A stretch of 64,000 bases of DNA from JAJZEO01 sp964477345 (lineage in GTDB: Bacteria; Chlamydiota; Chlamydiia; Chlamydiales; 2-12-FULL-49-11): NCBI GenBank assembly GCA_964477345.1, contig CAYZDL010000001.1, positions 124,001 to 188,000 on the forward strand, written 5' to 3'. Every line of letters starts with the position of its first letter. Position 1 is the first letter of the stretch. The notes beneath the pieces were generated by a model that was not told the DNA's origin, made no database searches, and saw only the letters and a program-made list of their open reading frames with translations. This document shows, piece after piece, positions 42,860 through 50,874 of the stretch. A program made the position numbers and the translations under genes.

Positions 42860-43414
42860 CGAAGCTAATGTTGTCAACGCCGCCACCTTTATAAGATCTG
42901 TCAATACAAATGGAATGACCCCTACCACGATTGCTTTTGATAGACCTCCTAAAAATGTTGCTAAATGAAGGGCTCCAAAAAAGTAAATAACAAAGCCACC
43001 AAGAGCTATGTCAATAAAAAGGGTTCGAGAAGAGTGGCAATCTCTTTTTTCTTGTAACCACGCAACACAGAATGCTGCTACAGCGTATCCAACCAAATAC
43101 CCGCCTGCTGGTCCGAGCAAAATTGCAAGACCGCCGACGCCCCCTGCAAAAACAGGTAATCCGAACGCCCCCTGACCAAGAAAGGCCAATACCATGGCCA
43201 GTGCCCCTTTCCTTCCAAGCCCTGCAGCAAAGAATAACAAGAGGGTATTTTGCATGACAAAAGGGACCGGAGAAATGGATAAATAAAACTGAATTTTTGC
43301 ACAAAGCGCTAGTGCGATTGATGCCATCAAACCGAGGATGATCTGTTTAGCACTCCCCTCTACAAGTGAAAACCGCCTTTGATATAAGAAAATTTTATTC
43401 TCTTTCATCTTCAT
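42830..43414 (-). CDS. bioY: Biotin transporter BioY (ECF S-component)
   Basis: A 194-residue membrane protein with six hydrophobic segments and the BioY signature: LSISPVPFVMQNTLLLFFAAGLG, GRKGALAMVLAFLGQGAFGLPVFAGG, and LLGPAGGYLVGYAVAAF. BioY binds biotin; in many bacteria it pairs with BioMN, in others it works alone or with a shared ECF module. Biotin import suits an intracellular parasite needing acetyl-CoA carboxylase activity. Its ATG overlaps the Nudix gene stop by 4 bp, so it is the last gene of fabF-nudix-bioY. Confidence 0.93.
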   Translation of the reverse strand: MKMKENKIFLYQRRFSLVEGSAKQIILGLMASIALALCAKIQFYLSISPVPFVMQNTLLLFFAAGLGRKGALAMVLAFLGQGAFGLPVFAGGVGGLAILLGPAGGYLVGYAVAAFCVAWLQEKRDCHSSRTLFIDIALGGFVIYFFGALHLATFLGGLSKAIVVGVIPFVLTDLIKVAALTTLASLVTRSHSSV

Positions 43415-43839
43415 TTACCTTGTAAAATTTGTGCCGCTTCACGGCAAATTCGACGAGCTTCTTCAAAAGTCAAGTGCATCGGCGCTTCATTGATATCTAC
43501 CCATTTTCCCTCGACAGCTTCAGATCTGTCAATTTCGGACTCAAATGGATTTATCACTTCACCTATGAAATATTGAACTGTTTTGAGGATATGTTCCTTT
43601 CCTGCACGAAAAGAGTACTGCTCGGTCAAAACAACATCTGAGAGAAGCTCTTTTTTGATTTTGAGGGCTGTCTCCTCGTTGAGCTCACGCATAGCCGTCT
43701 CAATTTGGGTCTCTCCCTCATTTGCATGCCCTTTAGGAAAACTCCAATGCCCTCCCAAATGACGTATGATGAAGACTTCGTATCTTTCTTTTTCAGTTAC
43801 ATGAACAGGAACTATACCAAAAGAAAAATCCTTCTTCAT
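43411..43839 (-). CDS. Nudix hydrolase (Ap4A hydrolase type)
   Basis: A 142-residue Nudix protein with the box GHANEGETQIETAMRELNEE, which keeps the catalytic REL-x-EE core while the usual final Gly is Ala. The preceding HLGGHWSFPKG is typical of diadenosine tetraphosphate hydrolases, and the homologous C. trachomatis gene (CT771, from memory) lies next to fabF as well. It probably removes Ap4A or cleans oxidised nucleotides in the cytosol. The start overlaps the fabF stop by one base (TAATG) and the end overlaps bioY by ATGA. Confidence 0.9.
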   Translation of the reverse strand: MKKDFSFGIVPVHVTEKERYEVFIIRHLGGHWSFPKGHANEGETQIETAMRELNEETALKIKKELLSDVVLTEQYSFRAGKEHILKTVQYFIGEVINPFESEIDRSEAVEGKWVDINEAPMHLTFEEARRICREAAQILQGK

Positions 43840-45092
43840 TATCCGCGGTTTTCCCGAAATTTAGAAACAACCACCACTGCATTGTGCCCTCCAAATCCAA
43901 ATGAATTAGAGATTGCATGTTCCACAACGTGTCTTTTCGCTTTCCCAGCGACTACATCAATATCTTCAAGTTCTGCTTCAGGCTCGGTCAAATTGATTGT
44001 AGGATGAAGCATTCCCGTCTCAATTGCCTTAAGTACCGCAACCATTTCCAAAGCGCCCGCACCACCCAGCGCATGACCGATTAACGATTTTGTTGCATTA
44101 ATTTTTATCCTATTTAAAGTGGGCCCAAACACCTTTTTAATAGCGCGCACTTCGCATAAATCCCCTACTGGTGTCGATGTCGCATGGGCATTGATATAAT
44201 CAATTTGATCAGGTCTCAATCCTCCATCTTTAAGTGCCTCTTCGATACATCTTGCAACATCTGAGCCATCAGGTGTCGGTTCAGTCATGTGATGAGCATC
44301 ACAAGTTGTAAAACCACCCATATATTCAGCTAAGATAGGCGCTCCCCTTTTCAAGGCATGCTCTAGCTCTTCAAAAACAAAGACCGCCGCCCCCTCTCCA
44401 ATGACAAATCCATCACGTTTGACATCCCACGGTTTTGAAGCCTCTTGAGGTACAGGCCCTCTAGAAACTGCCCTTAAAGCACAAAATCCAGCAAAGCATA
44501 GTTGATTCATCGTGGCTTCCACACCACCTGTTAACATAACATCGGCATGGCCCTGTCTAATATGTTCCGCTGCAGCCAACATCGAGTTGTTTGAGGTAGC
44601 ACATGCTGTCGAAATTGAATAATTTGGTCCTTTGAATCCCAGATCTATGGCAAGCATAGCACCGCACATATTTGTAATGATAAAAGGAACAAAGAATGGA
44701 GAAACACGGTCCGGACCCTTTTGAACTAATGTCTTTGCGTTCTCAAGAAAGGTGTTCATCCCCCCCATTCCGGAGCCTACAATCACTCCAGCACGCAATT
44801 TATTAAGTTTTGTAAGGTCTAATTTTGAACGGGTAACCGCATCGCGACCGGCAGAGATTGTATAAGGAATGCATAGATCTATGCGACGAGCTTGTTTCTT
44901 TTCAAGAACTGATTCAGCAGAAAAATTTTTAACACGGGCCCCAAATCTAGTCTGAAGACTTGACAGGTCAATATCCTGAATAAAATCAACGCCACTATTG
45001 CCCTCTAAAAGATTATAGTAAAACTCATCTGGATCAGCACCATAGCATGAAACTAAACCCACTCCGGTAATTACAACTCTTTTTCTTTGCAT
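43839..45092 (-). CDS. fabF: 3-oxoacyl-ACP synthase II
   Basis: A 417-residue condensing enzyme of type II fatty acid synthesis. The active-site Cys is in SISTACATSNNSML, the two His residues are in NAHATSTPVGD and ATKSLIGHALGGAGALE, and the C-terminal SFGFGGHNAVVV closes the fold. It extends acyl-ACP chains with malonyl-ACP. All catalytic residues are present and length is standard. It is first in the fabF-nudix-bioY unit; 76 bp separate it from rsfS upstream, so it may have its own promoter. Confidence 0.97.
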   Translation of the reverse strand: MQRKRVVITGVGLVSCYGADPDEFYYNLLEGNSGVDFIQDIDLSSLQTRFGARVKNFSAESVLEKKQARRIDLCIPYTISAGRDAVTRSKLDLTKLNKLRAGVIVGSGMGGMNTFLENAKTLVQKGPDRVSPFFVPFIITNMCGAMLAIDLGFKGPNYSISTACATSNNSMLAAAEHIRQGHADVMLTGGVEATMNQLCFAGFCALRAVSRGPVPQEASKPWDVKRDGFVIGEGAAVFVFEELEHALKRGAPILAEYMGGFTTCDAHHMTEPTPDGSDVARCIEEALKDGGLRPDQIDYINAHATSTPVGDLCEVRAIKKVFGPTLNRIKINATKSLIGHALGGAGALEMVAVLKAIETGMLHPTINLTEPEAELEDIDVVAGKAKRHVVEHAISNSFGFGGHNAVVVVSKFRENRG

Positions 45093-45168
45093 TGACGCAC
45101 CTTAAAGTTTTTTCATGACAATTCTATAGAGACTGCCTTCATTTTTCAACTTCTAAGTGTTTTGAGAG

Positions 45169-45528
45169 TTACACAGTAAGAGAAAGATTTAAATCTACAG
45201 TTTTTCCCCCTGACCATAACTCTTCAAGTTGAAATTTCTCTCTCATACCTGGCATAAAAAGATGAACTAGCACATCACAATAATCGATTAAAATCCAATC
45301 TCCTGAGTGAAGCCCCTCTACATGATGGGGTCTTATACCACAATCGTCCCTCACTTCAGAAACTACCGCTTGAGCTATAGCCATCACGTGCCTCTCGACA
45401 TTTCCCTCTGCAATAACCAAATAATCGGTCACCGTAGAAAAATGACCTACGCTAAGCACTAAAATATTAAGTCCCTTCTTGTCATTGACGACTTGAGAGA
45501 TCTTTTGTATTAAATCTTTACTATTCAT
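45169..45528 (-). CDS. rsfS: Ribosomal silencing factor RsfS
   Basis: A 119-residue RsfS/YbeB protein: LIQKISQVVNDKKGLNILVL, YLVIAEGNVERHVMAIAQAV, and the signature DWILIDYCDVLVHLFMPGMR. It binds ribosomal protein L14 and blocks subunit joining during starvation or dormancy, relevant to the chlamydial elementary body. An open frame extends to 45603 inside nadD; I prefer the ATG at 45528, nine bases after AGGG, which overlaps the nadD stop by 8 bp. An alternative ATG at 45534 adds two residues. Translational coupling to nadD is likely. Confidence 0.93.
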   Translation of the reverse strand: MNSKDLIQKISQVVNDKKGLNILVLSVGHFSTVTDYLVIAEGNVERHVMAIAQAVVSEVRDDCGIRPHHVEGLHSGDWILIDYCDVLVHLFMPGMREKFQLEELWSGGKTVDLNLSLTV

Positions 45529-46102
45529 TGTCATATGCCCTAGAGTATAGTTGATGTTTTGCAATGTAGTCCAGAACTTTTGGTGAAAGAAATTGTCTAC
45601 CATCTTCCCGAGCGAAAAGTCTATTCCTTACCTCTGTACTAGAAGACCTTACCCATGGAATTGAGCAAAAAAATCTATTGTCAAACTTAAATTTGCTGTT
45701 TTGATCGATGGCAAAAACTACTTTGACTAAACTCTCTATTTCATGAGAATCCTTCCAGTTCTCGAACGAGTCTACAGCATCCTGTGTTAATAGCAGAAAC
45801 ATCTCGTCGTCTGGGTAATCCTTCAAAATTTTTTTCACCGTGTCGATTGTATAGGAAGTGCCTCCTCGATTAATTTCGATAGGAGAAACGACAACCCCTT
45901 TGACCTCTCTAAAAGCCAACTTTACCATCTCCAATCTATCAATCGCTTTTGCAATAGGTGGGTATTCCAATTTAAATGGGGAGAGATTAGCGACAACAAC
46001 AATTATCAAATCTAAATGAAGCGCCTTACTCATCTCCTGGACTAAATGTACATGGCCATTGTGAACTGGATCGAATGTCCCCCCGAATATCCCAATCCTC
46101 AA
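45521..46102 (-). CDS. nadD: Nicotinate-nucleotide adenylyltransferase
   Basis: A 193-residue nucleotidylyltransferase that adenylates nicotinate mononucleotide in NAD synthesis. The N-terminal signature GIFGGTFDPVHNGHVHL carries the (H/T)xGH motif, and IPWVRSSSTEVRNRLF near the C-terminus holds the ISSTxIR motif. Length is normal. Its presence implies some NAD synthesis or salvage from a deamidated precursor. It overlaps the upstream coiled-coil gene by ATGA and rsfS by 8 bp. Confidence 0.94.
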   Translation of the reverse strand: MRIGIFGGTFDPVHNGHVHLVQEMSKALHLDLIIVVVANLSPFKLEYPPIAKAIDRLEMVKLAFREVKGVVVSPIEINRGGTSYTIDTVKKILKDYPDDEMFLLLTQDAVDSFENWKDSHEIESLVKVVFAIDQNSKFKFDNRFFCSIPWVRSSSTEVRNRLFAREDGRQFLSPKVLDYIAKHQLYSRAYDNE

Positions 46103-47379
46103 AATTTCCCCTCAATTTCAACCACTATCTCTTTACCTTCAGAGATCAACTCATCGAGTAAAAAGGCAAATTCAATGTCAAGGCCACATCCTGCTCGAGT
46201 TCCCTTTATTCTTTCAATCAACTGCTTTATTTCTTTGTATAGAGTTAATAACTCGGCCTCTATCTCTTCTCCTGCCCGTATTTTTTTATCAATGACTATG
46301 TATTTAAGAACCTGTTTTTTGTATTCAAAGAGAATTCTAGGCCTATCCCAAGAATCAAAATGAACTTCTGCGAGTCGAAGCTCATCAAATTGCTCAATCA
46401 AATTTTCAAGCTTCATTCTCTTGGCTTTCGTCCTTAAACTATCTAATTTTTCAACGATCTCATTTAGCTTTTCTTTTCTCTCCTGCTCTTGCTGCTTAAC
46501 TCTCTTTTTCTTTTCATCTTCGACCATTCCAACTTTGATCTTTTCTTGCTTTTTTAAAAGAGTGTTTTTCTTCAATTCCTTTTCAGCAACAGAAATAACA
46601 TCCCAGCATTCACCTAATTGGGTACGGATACGTTGATAAGACTCATTTGAAATAGACAGCTTTCTTAATGCTAATTGAAACGATTTGATTTTTTCTCTCA
46701 GATGAAAAAACGGAGGACGACTCTTTATTTGCTTTTCACCTAAATCAAAATGGGTCTCAACATATTCGGTAACAATGCCAGAAAATGCTTTAGTCAAATC
46801 CAAAAGGAGCTCTTTTCTCTTAGGAAAAATCTTATCGCAAATCTTCGACAATCTATTGAGCAATTTATTTTTCAAACTAATGCGTATCTCAAGCACCAGT
46901 ATTTCTTTACGGTAAGAAAGTGCCTGCTCACGAAGCGTCTGGTAATAGAGAGACATCTTGTAAAGGCGAGCTATGAGGCCTGTTCGATCAACAGTTTCAA
47001 AAAGATCTGCATCTTCCTGACTTAATCCTATTTCACCCTCTTTCTTTTCCTCTTCTAAGCTATCAATAGCAAGGGATATCTGCTCTGCTTGAAAACCCGT
47101 CTGTTCTTCAATGATTTTTTGCAACGCATGAGCTTCTGAAAGGAGCGCTGTATAATCTGACCAAAAAACAGCTCTCTTTGCTTTAGGAATTTCAGATTTG
47201 AATAAATCTAAACAGATCTTCTTCATACGCCAAAAATCGCGAAATCTTGCTTTGCGTCCATTAGAGAGCGCCTCTTTCATAAACTCGATTGCAAAAGCTA
47301 GCTTCTGATCAACTAAAGCCATTAGATTTATCTTATCTTTGCATTCATCAAAGCGACGATCTAAACTCTCTATATTCAT
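46099..47379 (-). CDS. Coiled-coil hypothetical protein
   Basis: A 426-residue, almost entirely helical, highly charged cytosolic protein. Strong heptads run through residues 265-325 (KELKKNTLLKKQEKIKVGM, VKQQEQERKEKLNEIVEKL) and 375-410. By position between the KdoO/miaA genes and nadD-rsfS it may correspond to C. trachomatis CT768, a hypothetical of similar kind; this equivalence is from memory. No catalytic motif, signal peptide or membrane segment is seen. It overlaps nadD by 4 bp and so is likely cotranslated with it. Confidence 0.7.
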   Translation of the reverse strand: MNIESLDRRFDECKDKINLMALVDQKLAFAIEFMKEALSNGRKARFRDFWRMKKICLDLFKSEIPKAKRAVFWSDYTALLSEAHALQKIIEEQTGFQAEQISLAIDSLEEEKKEGEIGLSQEDADLFETVDRTGLIARLYKMSLYYQTLREQALSYRKEILVLEIRISLKNKLLNRLSKICDKIFPKRKELLLDLTKAFSGIVTEYVETHFDLGEKQIKSRPPFFHLREKIKSFQLALRKLSISNESYQRIRTQLGECWDVISVAEKELKKNTLLKKQEKIKVGMVEDEKKKRVKQQEQERKEKLNEIVEKLDSLRTKAKRMKLENLIEQFDELRLAEVHFDSWDRPRILFEYKKQVLKYIVIDKKIRAGEEIEAELLTLYKEIKQLIERIKGTRAGCGLDIEFAFLLDELISEGKEIVVEIEGKF

Positions 47380-47449
47380 AAAGTGCTCTTAAAAAAATCT
47401 TGGGGAAAGATTAATAAATACTTCAATTTAAGTATATAGCTAAGTTGGT

Positions 47450-48316
47450 TCAGGTATATGAGGAAATCATTGCAATGGGTGCCCTTTGAGGAAATTTTTG
47501 TTCTGCTGGTTCAAGATAAAAACTTTGTTCAAAGACATATTGACCTGAAATCGCCGCATGTGAAACTTGATCAGTAAAACATAACCAACTTGTCTTTGAA
47601 GGGAATTGGATCATTTCATGATCGACCTGTTGTTGATAGTTCATGTCTTTTTTCATCATATCGTGAATTTTCAACATATAATGGTCGTACATTGATCGCC
47701 TAGTTTTTGTAATTCCGATTTTTTCTAGCAATAGGTGTTTCATGGGGAAAGGCTTGTGAACTTTTGACGCAAACTTTCTGAGGACTTCTTCATACGGTTC
47801 ACCAACTTTCCAAACACGGGGCTTATTTTCTAGATTGACATTCGAGAAAAATCGCAAAATTCTCTTGCCCTGGGTTGGTGTAGAAGGAAACGCATCTACG
47901 TGGATTCGGGTATCATCTTTTTTATAGGAAGCCGCCTTTCTCCCCGCTATTTCTGCAGGACGAAAGCTTGTTCTTCCAATTTGAAGGGTCTTTTGATAGT
48001 GAGGAAGTATCGCCTTCACGAAAGCTTCGCTCTCTTCTGAAAATCTACGCATCATTTGATGAACAGTAGCAATTTCAGAATCGGGACCTTGGCACCCCTG
48101 CAAAAGATCCTTCTTTCGATCATAGCTCACATTTTTATGATTTTCTGAGAGTATATGGGGAGAAAATAACGTTGTCTCTTTACCAGAGAGGAAAAATGCA
48201 AGTTGGGGGAAAAAAAGAAGATTTCCTTTTTCAAGCTCGTCCACACAGTCAGAGACAATCGAATCGTCTAAAGCAGGACTCCATTGATTAAACTCATATT
48301 TTTTTATCTTTGACAT
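47450..48316 (-). CDS. kdoO: Kdo 3-hydroxylase (Fe(II)/2-oxoglutarate dioxygenase)
   Basis: A 288-residue protein matching the KdoO family that converts Kdo to Ko on lipid A in Burkholderia and Yersinia. Diagnostic blocks are GRTSFRPAEIAGR, DDTRIHVDAFPSTPTQGKRI (iron ligands His139 and Asp141), NKPRVWKVGEPYEE, RRSMYDHYMLKIHD and TSWLCFTDQVSHAAISGQ, where the last His is the third iron ligand. Chlamydial LPS is a Kdo oligomer on lipid A, so hydroxylation would alter the core sugar. The protein lies in the cytosol or at the inner membrane. The next gene upstream, miaA, is 23 bp away. Confidence 0.87.
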   Translation of the reverse strand: MSKIKKYEFNQWSPALDDSIVSDCVDELEKGNLLFFPQLAFFLSGKETTLFSPHILSENHKNVSYDRKKDLLQGCQGPDSEIATVHQMMRRFSEESEAFVKAILPHYQKTLQIGRTSFRPAEIAGRKAASYKKDDTRIHVDAFPSTPTQGKRILRFFSNVNLENKPRVWKVGEPYEEVLRKFASKVHKPFPMKHLLLEKIGITKTRRSMYDHYMLKIHDMMKKDMNYQQQVDHEMIQFPSKTSWLCFTDQVSHAAISGQYVFEQSFYLEPAEQKFPQRAPIAMISSYT

Positions 48317-48339
48317 CTATTCCCTCCGTAGACGGTCTC

Positions 48340-49356
48340 TTAGTTCTGTTCTAGATCTTGTATGATGATTTCAGCTGCGTGTTCCAATGAAGACTCGTAA
48401 AGATTTAGCCAACGAAAAAGCGGCTCACGGCGAAACCAAGTAAACTGTCTCTTAGCATAATTTCGAGATGCCCGTTTGAATTCTCTGACACACTCTTGCC
48501 AATCTTCATGGGTTTGAGCTGTTTGTAAATATTTCAAGCACTGACGATATCCAATTGAGTTGGCTGCTGAGGCATTTTTCTCCAATCCCATTTCTTTAAG
48601 CCGAATCACCTCTTCCAAAAGACCTGCTGAGATCATTTGGTCACATCTTTCTTCAATTCGATTGTAAAGTGTCTCTTTAGGGTAATAGACAAACCAACAA
48701 CGAAAATCTAAGTGTCTTTCTAAATCTTCTTGGCTAGGTTTAGGGATTTCAGAAACTTTCTTCCCTGTAATTGTAATAATTTCTAAGGCACGGATGATCT
48801 TATGCCGGTCCTGGATGGTGATTGAATTTGCATAATCAGGATCAAATTCTTTCAATTTTTGATGGAGCATCTCTGCGCCAAATTTCTCGAAATCACTCTC
48901 CAATTTTACCCTTAGATCGACATCTGCAGGAGGGCCTTTAGGAGGACCATACAAAAAGGTATGGATGTAAAAACCAGCTCCTCCTACAACAATCGGCACA
49001 CGCCCTTTTAAAAGAATTTCCTGCAAAGAGGCCTTTGCCTCATCGTAGAAATTCACTACATTGAATGGTTCGTGAATATGTCGAATATCTATTAAATGAT
49101 GAGGGACTTGCACCCTTTGCTTTTTAGTAACTTTTGCTGTTCCTATGTCTGTGTCACAATAAATTTGCATCGAATCGCAAGAAATGATCTCCCCTCCCAA
49201 GGCTTTGCCAATGATGAGGGAGAGCTCAGTCTTGCCCGTAGCCGTCGGTCCCGCAATGACGAGGACCTTTTTCCGCTTAAAAGGGGCTTTTTGTTGTTTT
49301 CTTTCTTTTTCAGAAAGTCCTACCGACTCTCGTAAGCAGGGTACTTCGGATTCCAT
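48340..49356 (-). CDS. miaA: tRNA dimethylallyltransferase MiaA
   Basis: A 338-residue prenyltransferase that modifies A37 of tRNAs reading UNN codons. The P-loop is VLVIAGPTATGKTELSLIIG, followed by ISCDSMQIYCDTDIGTAK, GGAGFYIHTFLYG and the C-terminal YAKRQFTWFRREP. The N-terminal 28 residues before the P-loop (EVPCLRESVGLSEKERKQQK) are longer than usual; the only ATG is at 49356, 9 bp after rsbV, so the extension is probably real. Order rsbV-miaA is as in C. trachomatis (CT765-CT766). Confidence 0.95.
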   Translation of the reverse strand: MESEVPCLRESVGLSEKERKQQKAPFKRKKVLVIAGPTATGKTELSLIIGKALGGEIISCDSMQIYCDTDIGTAKVTKKQRVQVPHHLIDIRHIHEPFNVVNFYDEAKASLQEILLKGRVPIVVGGAGFYIHTFLYGPPKGPPADVDLRVKLESDFEKFGAEMLHQKLKEFDPDYANSITIQDRHKIIRALEIITITGKKVSEIPKPSQEDLERHLDFRCWFVYYPKETLYNRIEERCDQMISAGLLEEVIRLKEMGLEKNASAANSIGYRQCLKYLQTAQTHEDWQECVREFKRASRNYAKRQFTWFRREPLFRWLNLYESSLEHAAEIIIQDLEQN

Positions 49357-49365
49357 TCGAACCGT

Positions 49366-49698
49366 TTATAAAGATTTAATCGCCTCTTGCTCTGAACCAT
49401 AGATATTTAAAATCTGTTCAAATCCTGCCATTTTGATAATCTCCATCACATCGTCGTGAATTGAACATAAGGCTAATTTTCCATGATCAGCACGAAGTCT
49501 TTTCGTCATCGACAATAACAACCTCATCCCGGCGCTACTAAGATAGTCTATTCGACTAAAATCGATCAAGATGTGGTTTCGTTTTTTTTCAACCCAAGTA
49601 TTCATTGCAGTTTCCAACTGAGGAGAAGTCATCGCATCTAATCGACCTTCGCATCGTATAATTACTCTCTCTCCGAGCTCATTTTGTGATAAATTCAT
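49366..49698 (-). CDS. rsbV: STAS-domain anti-anti-sigma factor (RsbV-like)
   Basis: A 110-residue STAS protein. The phospho-acceptor region is IDFSRIDYLSSAGMRLLLSM, with Ser55 at the usual phosphorylated position. It would be a substrate of an RsbW-type kinase in a partner-switching pathway; in Chlamydia this pathway is reported to respond to metabolites and influence sigma-66. No kinase or phosphatase gene is present in this window. GGGAGG precedes the start. The 187 bp between its start and the ORF at 49886 show no gene. Confidence 0.92.
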   Translation of the reverse strand: MNLSQNELGERVIIRCEGRLDAMTSPQLETAMNTWVEKKRNHILIDFSRIDYLSSAGMRLLLSMTKRLRADHGKLALCSIHDDVMEIIKMAGFEQILNIYGSEQEAIKSL

Positions 49699-49885
49699 CT
49701 CTATTTACCTCCCATATCGTCCTAAGGGATTTTCTGACGTTTGCAAATTCCTTTCAAGGTTTTTCTGAACAGAGGGATCTGATTTTTTTATTCTCTAAAA
49801 GAAATCTTAACTAATTGTTTACTTTTATATGAAAATAATTATGATTCGATTATGTGCAAAATAATTTGCAAAAACTCAGGTCTGT

Positions 49886-50121
49886 ATGCTTTATTCTAAT
49901 TCAGCTCTTCACTATACAGAGTCGATAGACCCTTTTTCAAAGAGCTTGTTCTTCGTCTTACTAAAGAAGAATTCACAAAATATCAGGCAGAGGGAGTTAT
50001 GAGAGATCTGAAATTTCTCCAAAATCCCAAATTAGAAGATGTAGTGGCGATCTTTAACACTTGGGGAAAAGTCTGTTTAAGTAGATATATCTTCGACGTA
50101 GGCAAGTTTCTCTATCCTTAG
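49886..50121 (+). pseudogene. Possible frameshifted small gene
   Basis: An ATG at 49886 (AGG eight bases before) gives LYSNSALHYTESIDP in one frame. A second frame continues FFKELVLRLTKEEFTKYQAE, then GVMRDLKFLQNPKLEDVVA and a stop at 50121. The join falls on a run of five T after CCC near 49931, so one base slip would give a 78-residue protein. The second part looks protein-like, but I recognise no family. The end overlaps ftsQ by 45 bp. Could be chance, an assembly error or a decaying gene. Confidence 0.3.
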
Positions 50122-50871
50122 ATCGATTACGCGGGTTGCCTTTTGAGATTCAAGATTTTGAATTAACGACACATAGTTAGCAATTCCGGTAGAAAGGTTC
50201 TTTTCCGTTAACCTAAGGTAGTGTTTTTCTTGTTTATGCTCGACAACAACAATAATTTCTCGCTTTCCATAACTGGGGCAATAGGCTTTCGAAACATCAA
50301 TCCGTAAAATTGTAGAGTCTTCTCCTAATCCAGCATAGCAAAAGGTCAAAAAGACAGAGAAAGCAAGGTCTATCTTTTCCCCTGTAACAATATGACTAAA
50401 TTTGTGTTCGCCTAAAACGATTTCGGGGAGTTGCTTTGGAGAAAAATAGGGCATAAGGGGGAAAATTTGCCTATCTACATCGATCGCCATATTTTCAAAA
50501 TCGGCGTAAAGAGCAATAGGACGTCGTAATTCATAATCAATGTAGACTTTATTAGGCTTTATTTTTTTTACATGAGCGTAGGTAATCACCGGACAATTTA
50601 GTAATTTTCGCGATGCTTTTGCCTCATCAAATGCGAAGTAATTTGTTGGTTTGTCCACAGAAAGATCAAGAAGTTCGGCCAATAAGACCGTTGGAAGTGC
50701 CTCCCTAACGGGCCCTGTCTGAATGATCGTATCCAAAACATAATCAGGATTTAGAATTCTCTCTACCTCTACATAACGAGCAATCCGATAGATCGTAAAA
50801 ATAGACGTAGTTGTAATAAAAACTAATGAGACAGCCACAACTACTATTTTTTTAGACTTCAGCAGGTTCAT
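50077..50871 (-). CDS. ftsQ: Cell division protein FtsQ/DivIB-like
   Basis: A 264-residue bitopic membrane protein: a short basic cytosolic start, one transmembrane helix (KIVVVAVSLVFITTTSIFTIY) and a periplasmic region with POTRA-like and beta domains (CPVITYAHVKKIKPNKVYID, YELRRPIALYADF, DVDRQIFPLMPYF). FtsQ links early and late division proteins through FtsB/FtsL and FtsW/FtsI. It lies 3 bp after murC at the end of the Mur/Fts run; no ftsA or ftsZ follows, as expected for FtsZ-less chlamydiae. The sequence is divergent, so the call leans partly on context. Confidence 0.82.
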   Translation of the reverse strand: MNLLKSKKIVVVAVSLVFITTTSIFTIYRIARYVEVERILNPDYVLDTIIQTGPVREALPTVLLAELLDLSVDKPTNYFAFDEAKASRKLLNCPVITYAHVKKIKPNKVYIDYELRRPIALYADFENMAIDVDRQIFPLMPYFSPKQLPEIVLGEHKFSHIVTGEKIDLAFSVFLTFCYAGLGEDSTILRIDVSKAYCPSYGKREIIVVVEHKQEKHYLRLTEKNLSTGIANYVSLIQNLESQKATRVIDLRIEKLAYVEDIST

Positions 50872-50874
50872 AGT

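Noticed and set aside
49096..49402. Plus-strand ORFs opposite miaA
   Set aside because: They are antisense shadows of the conserved P-loop region of miaA.
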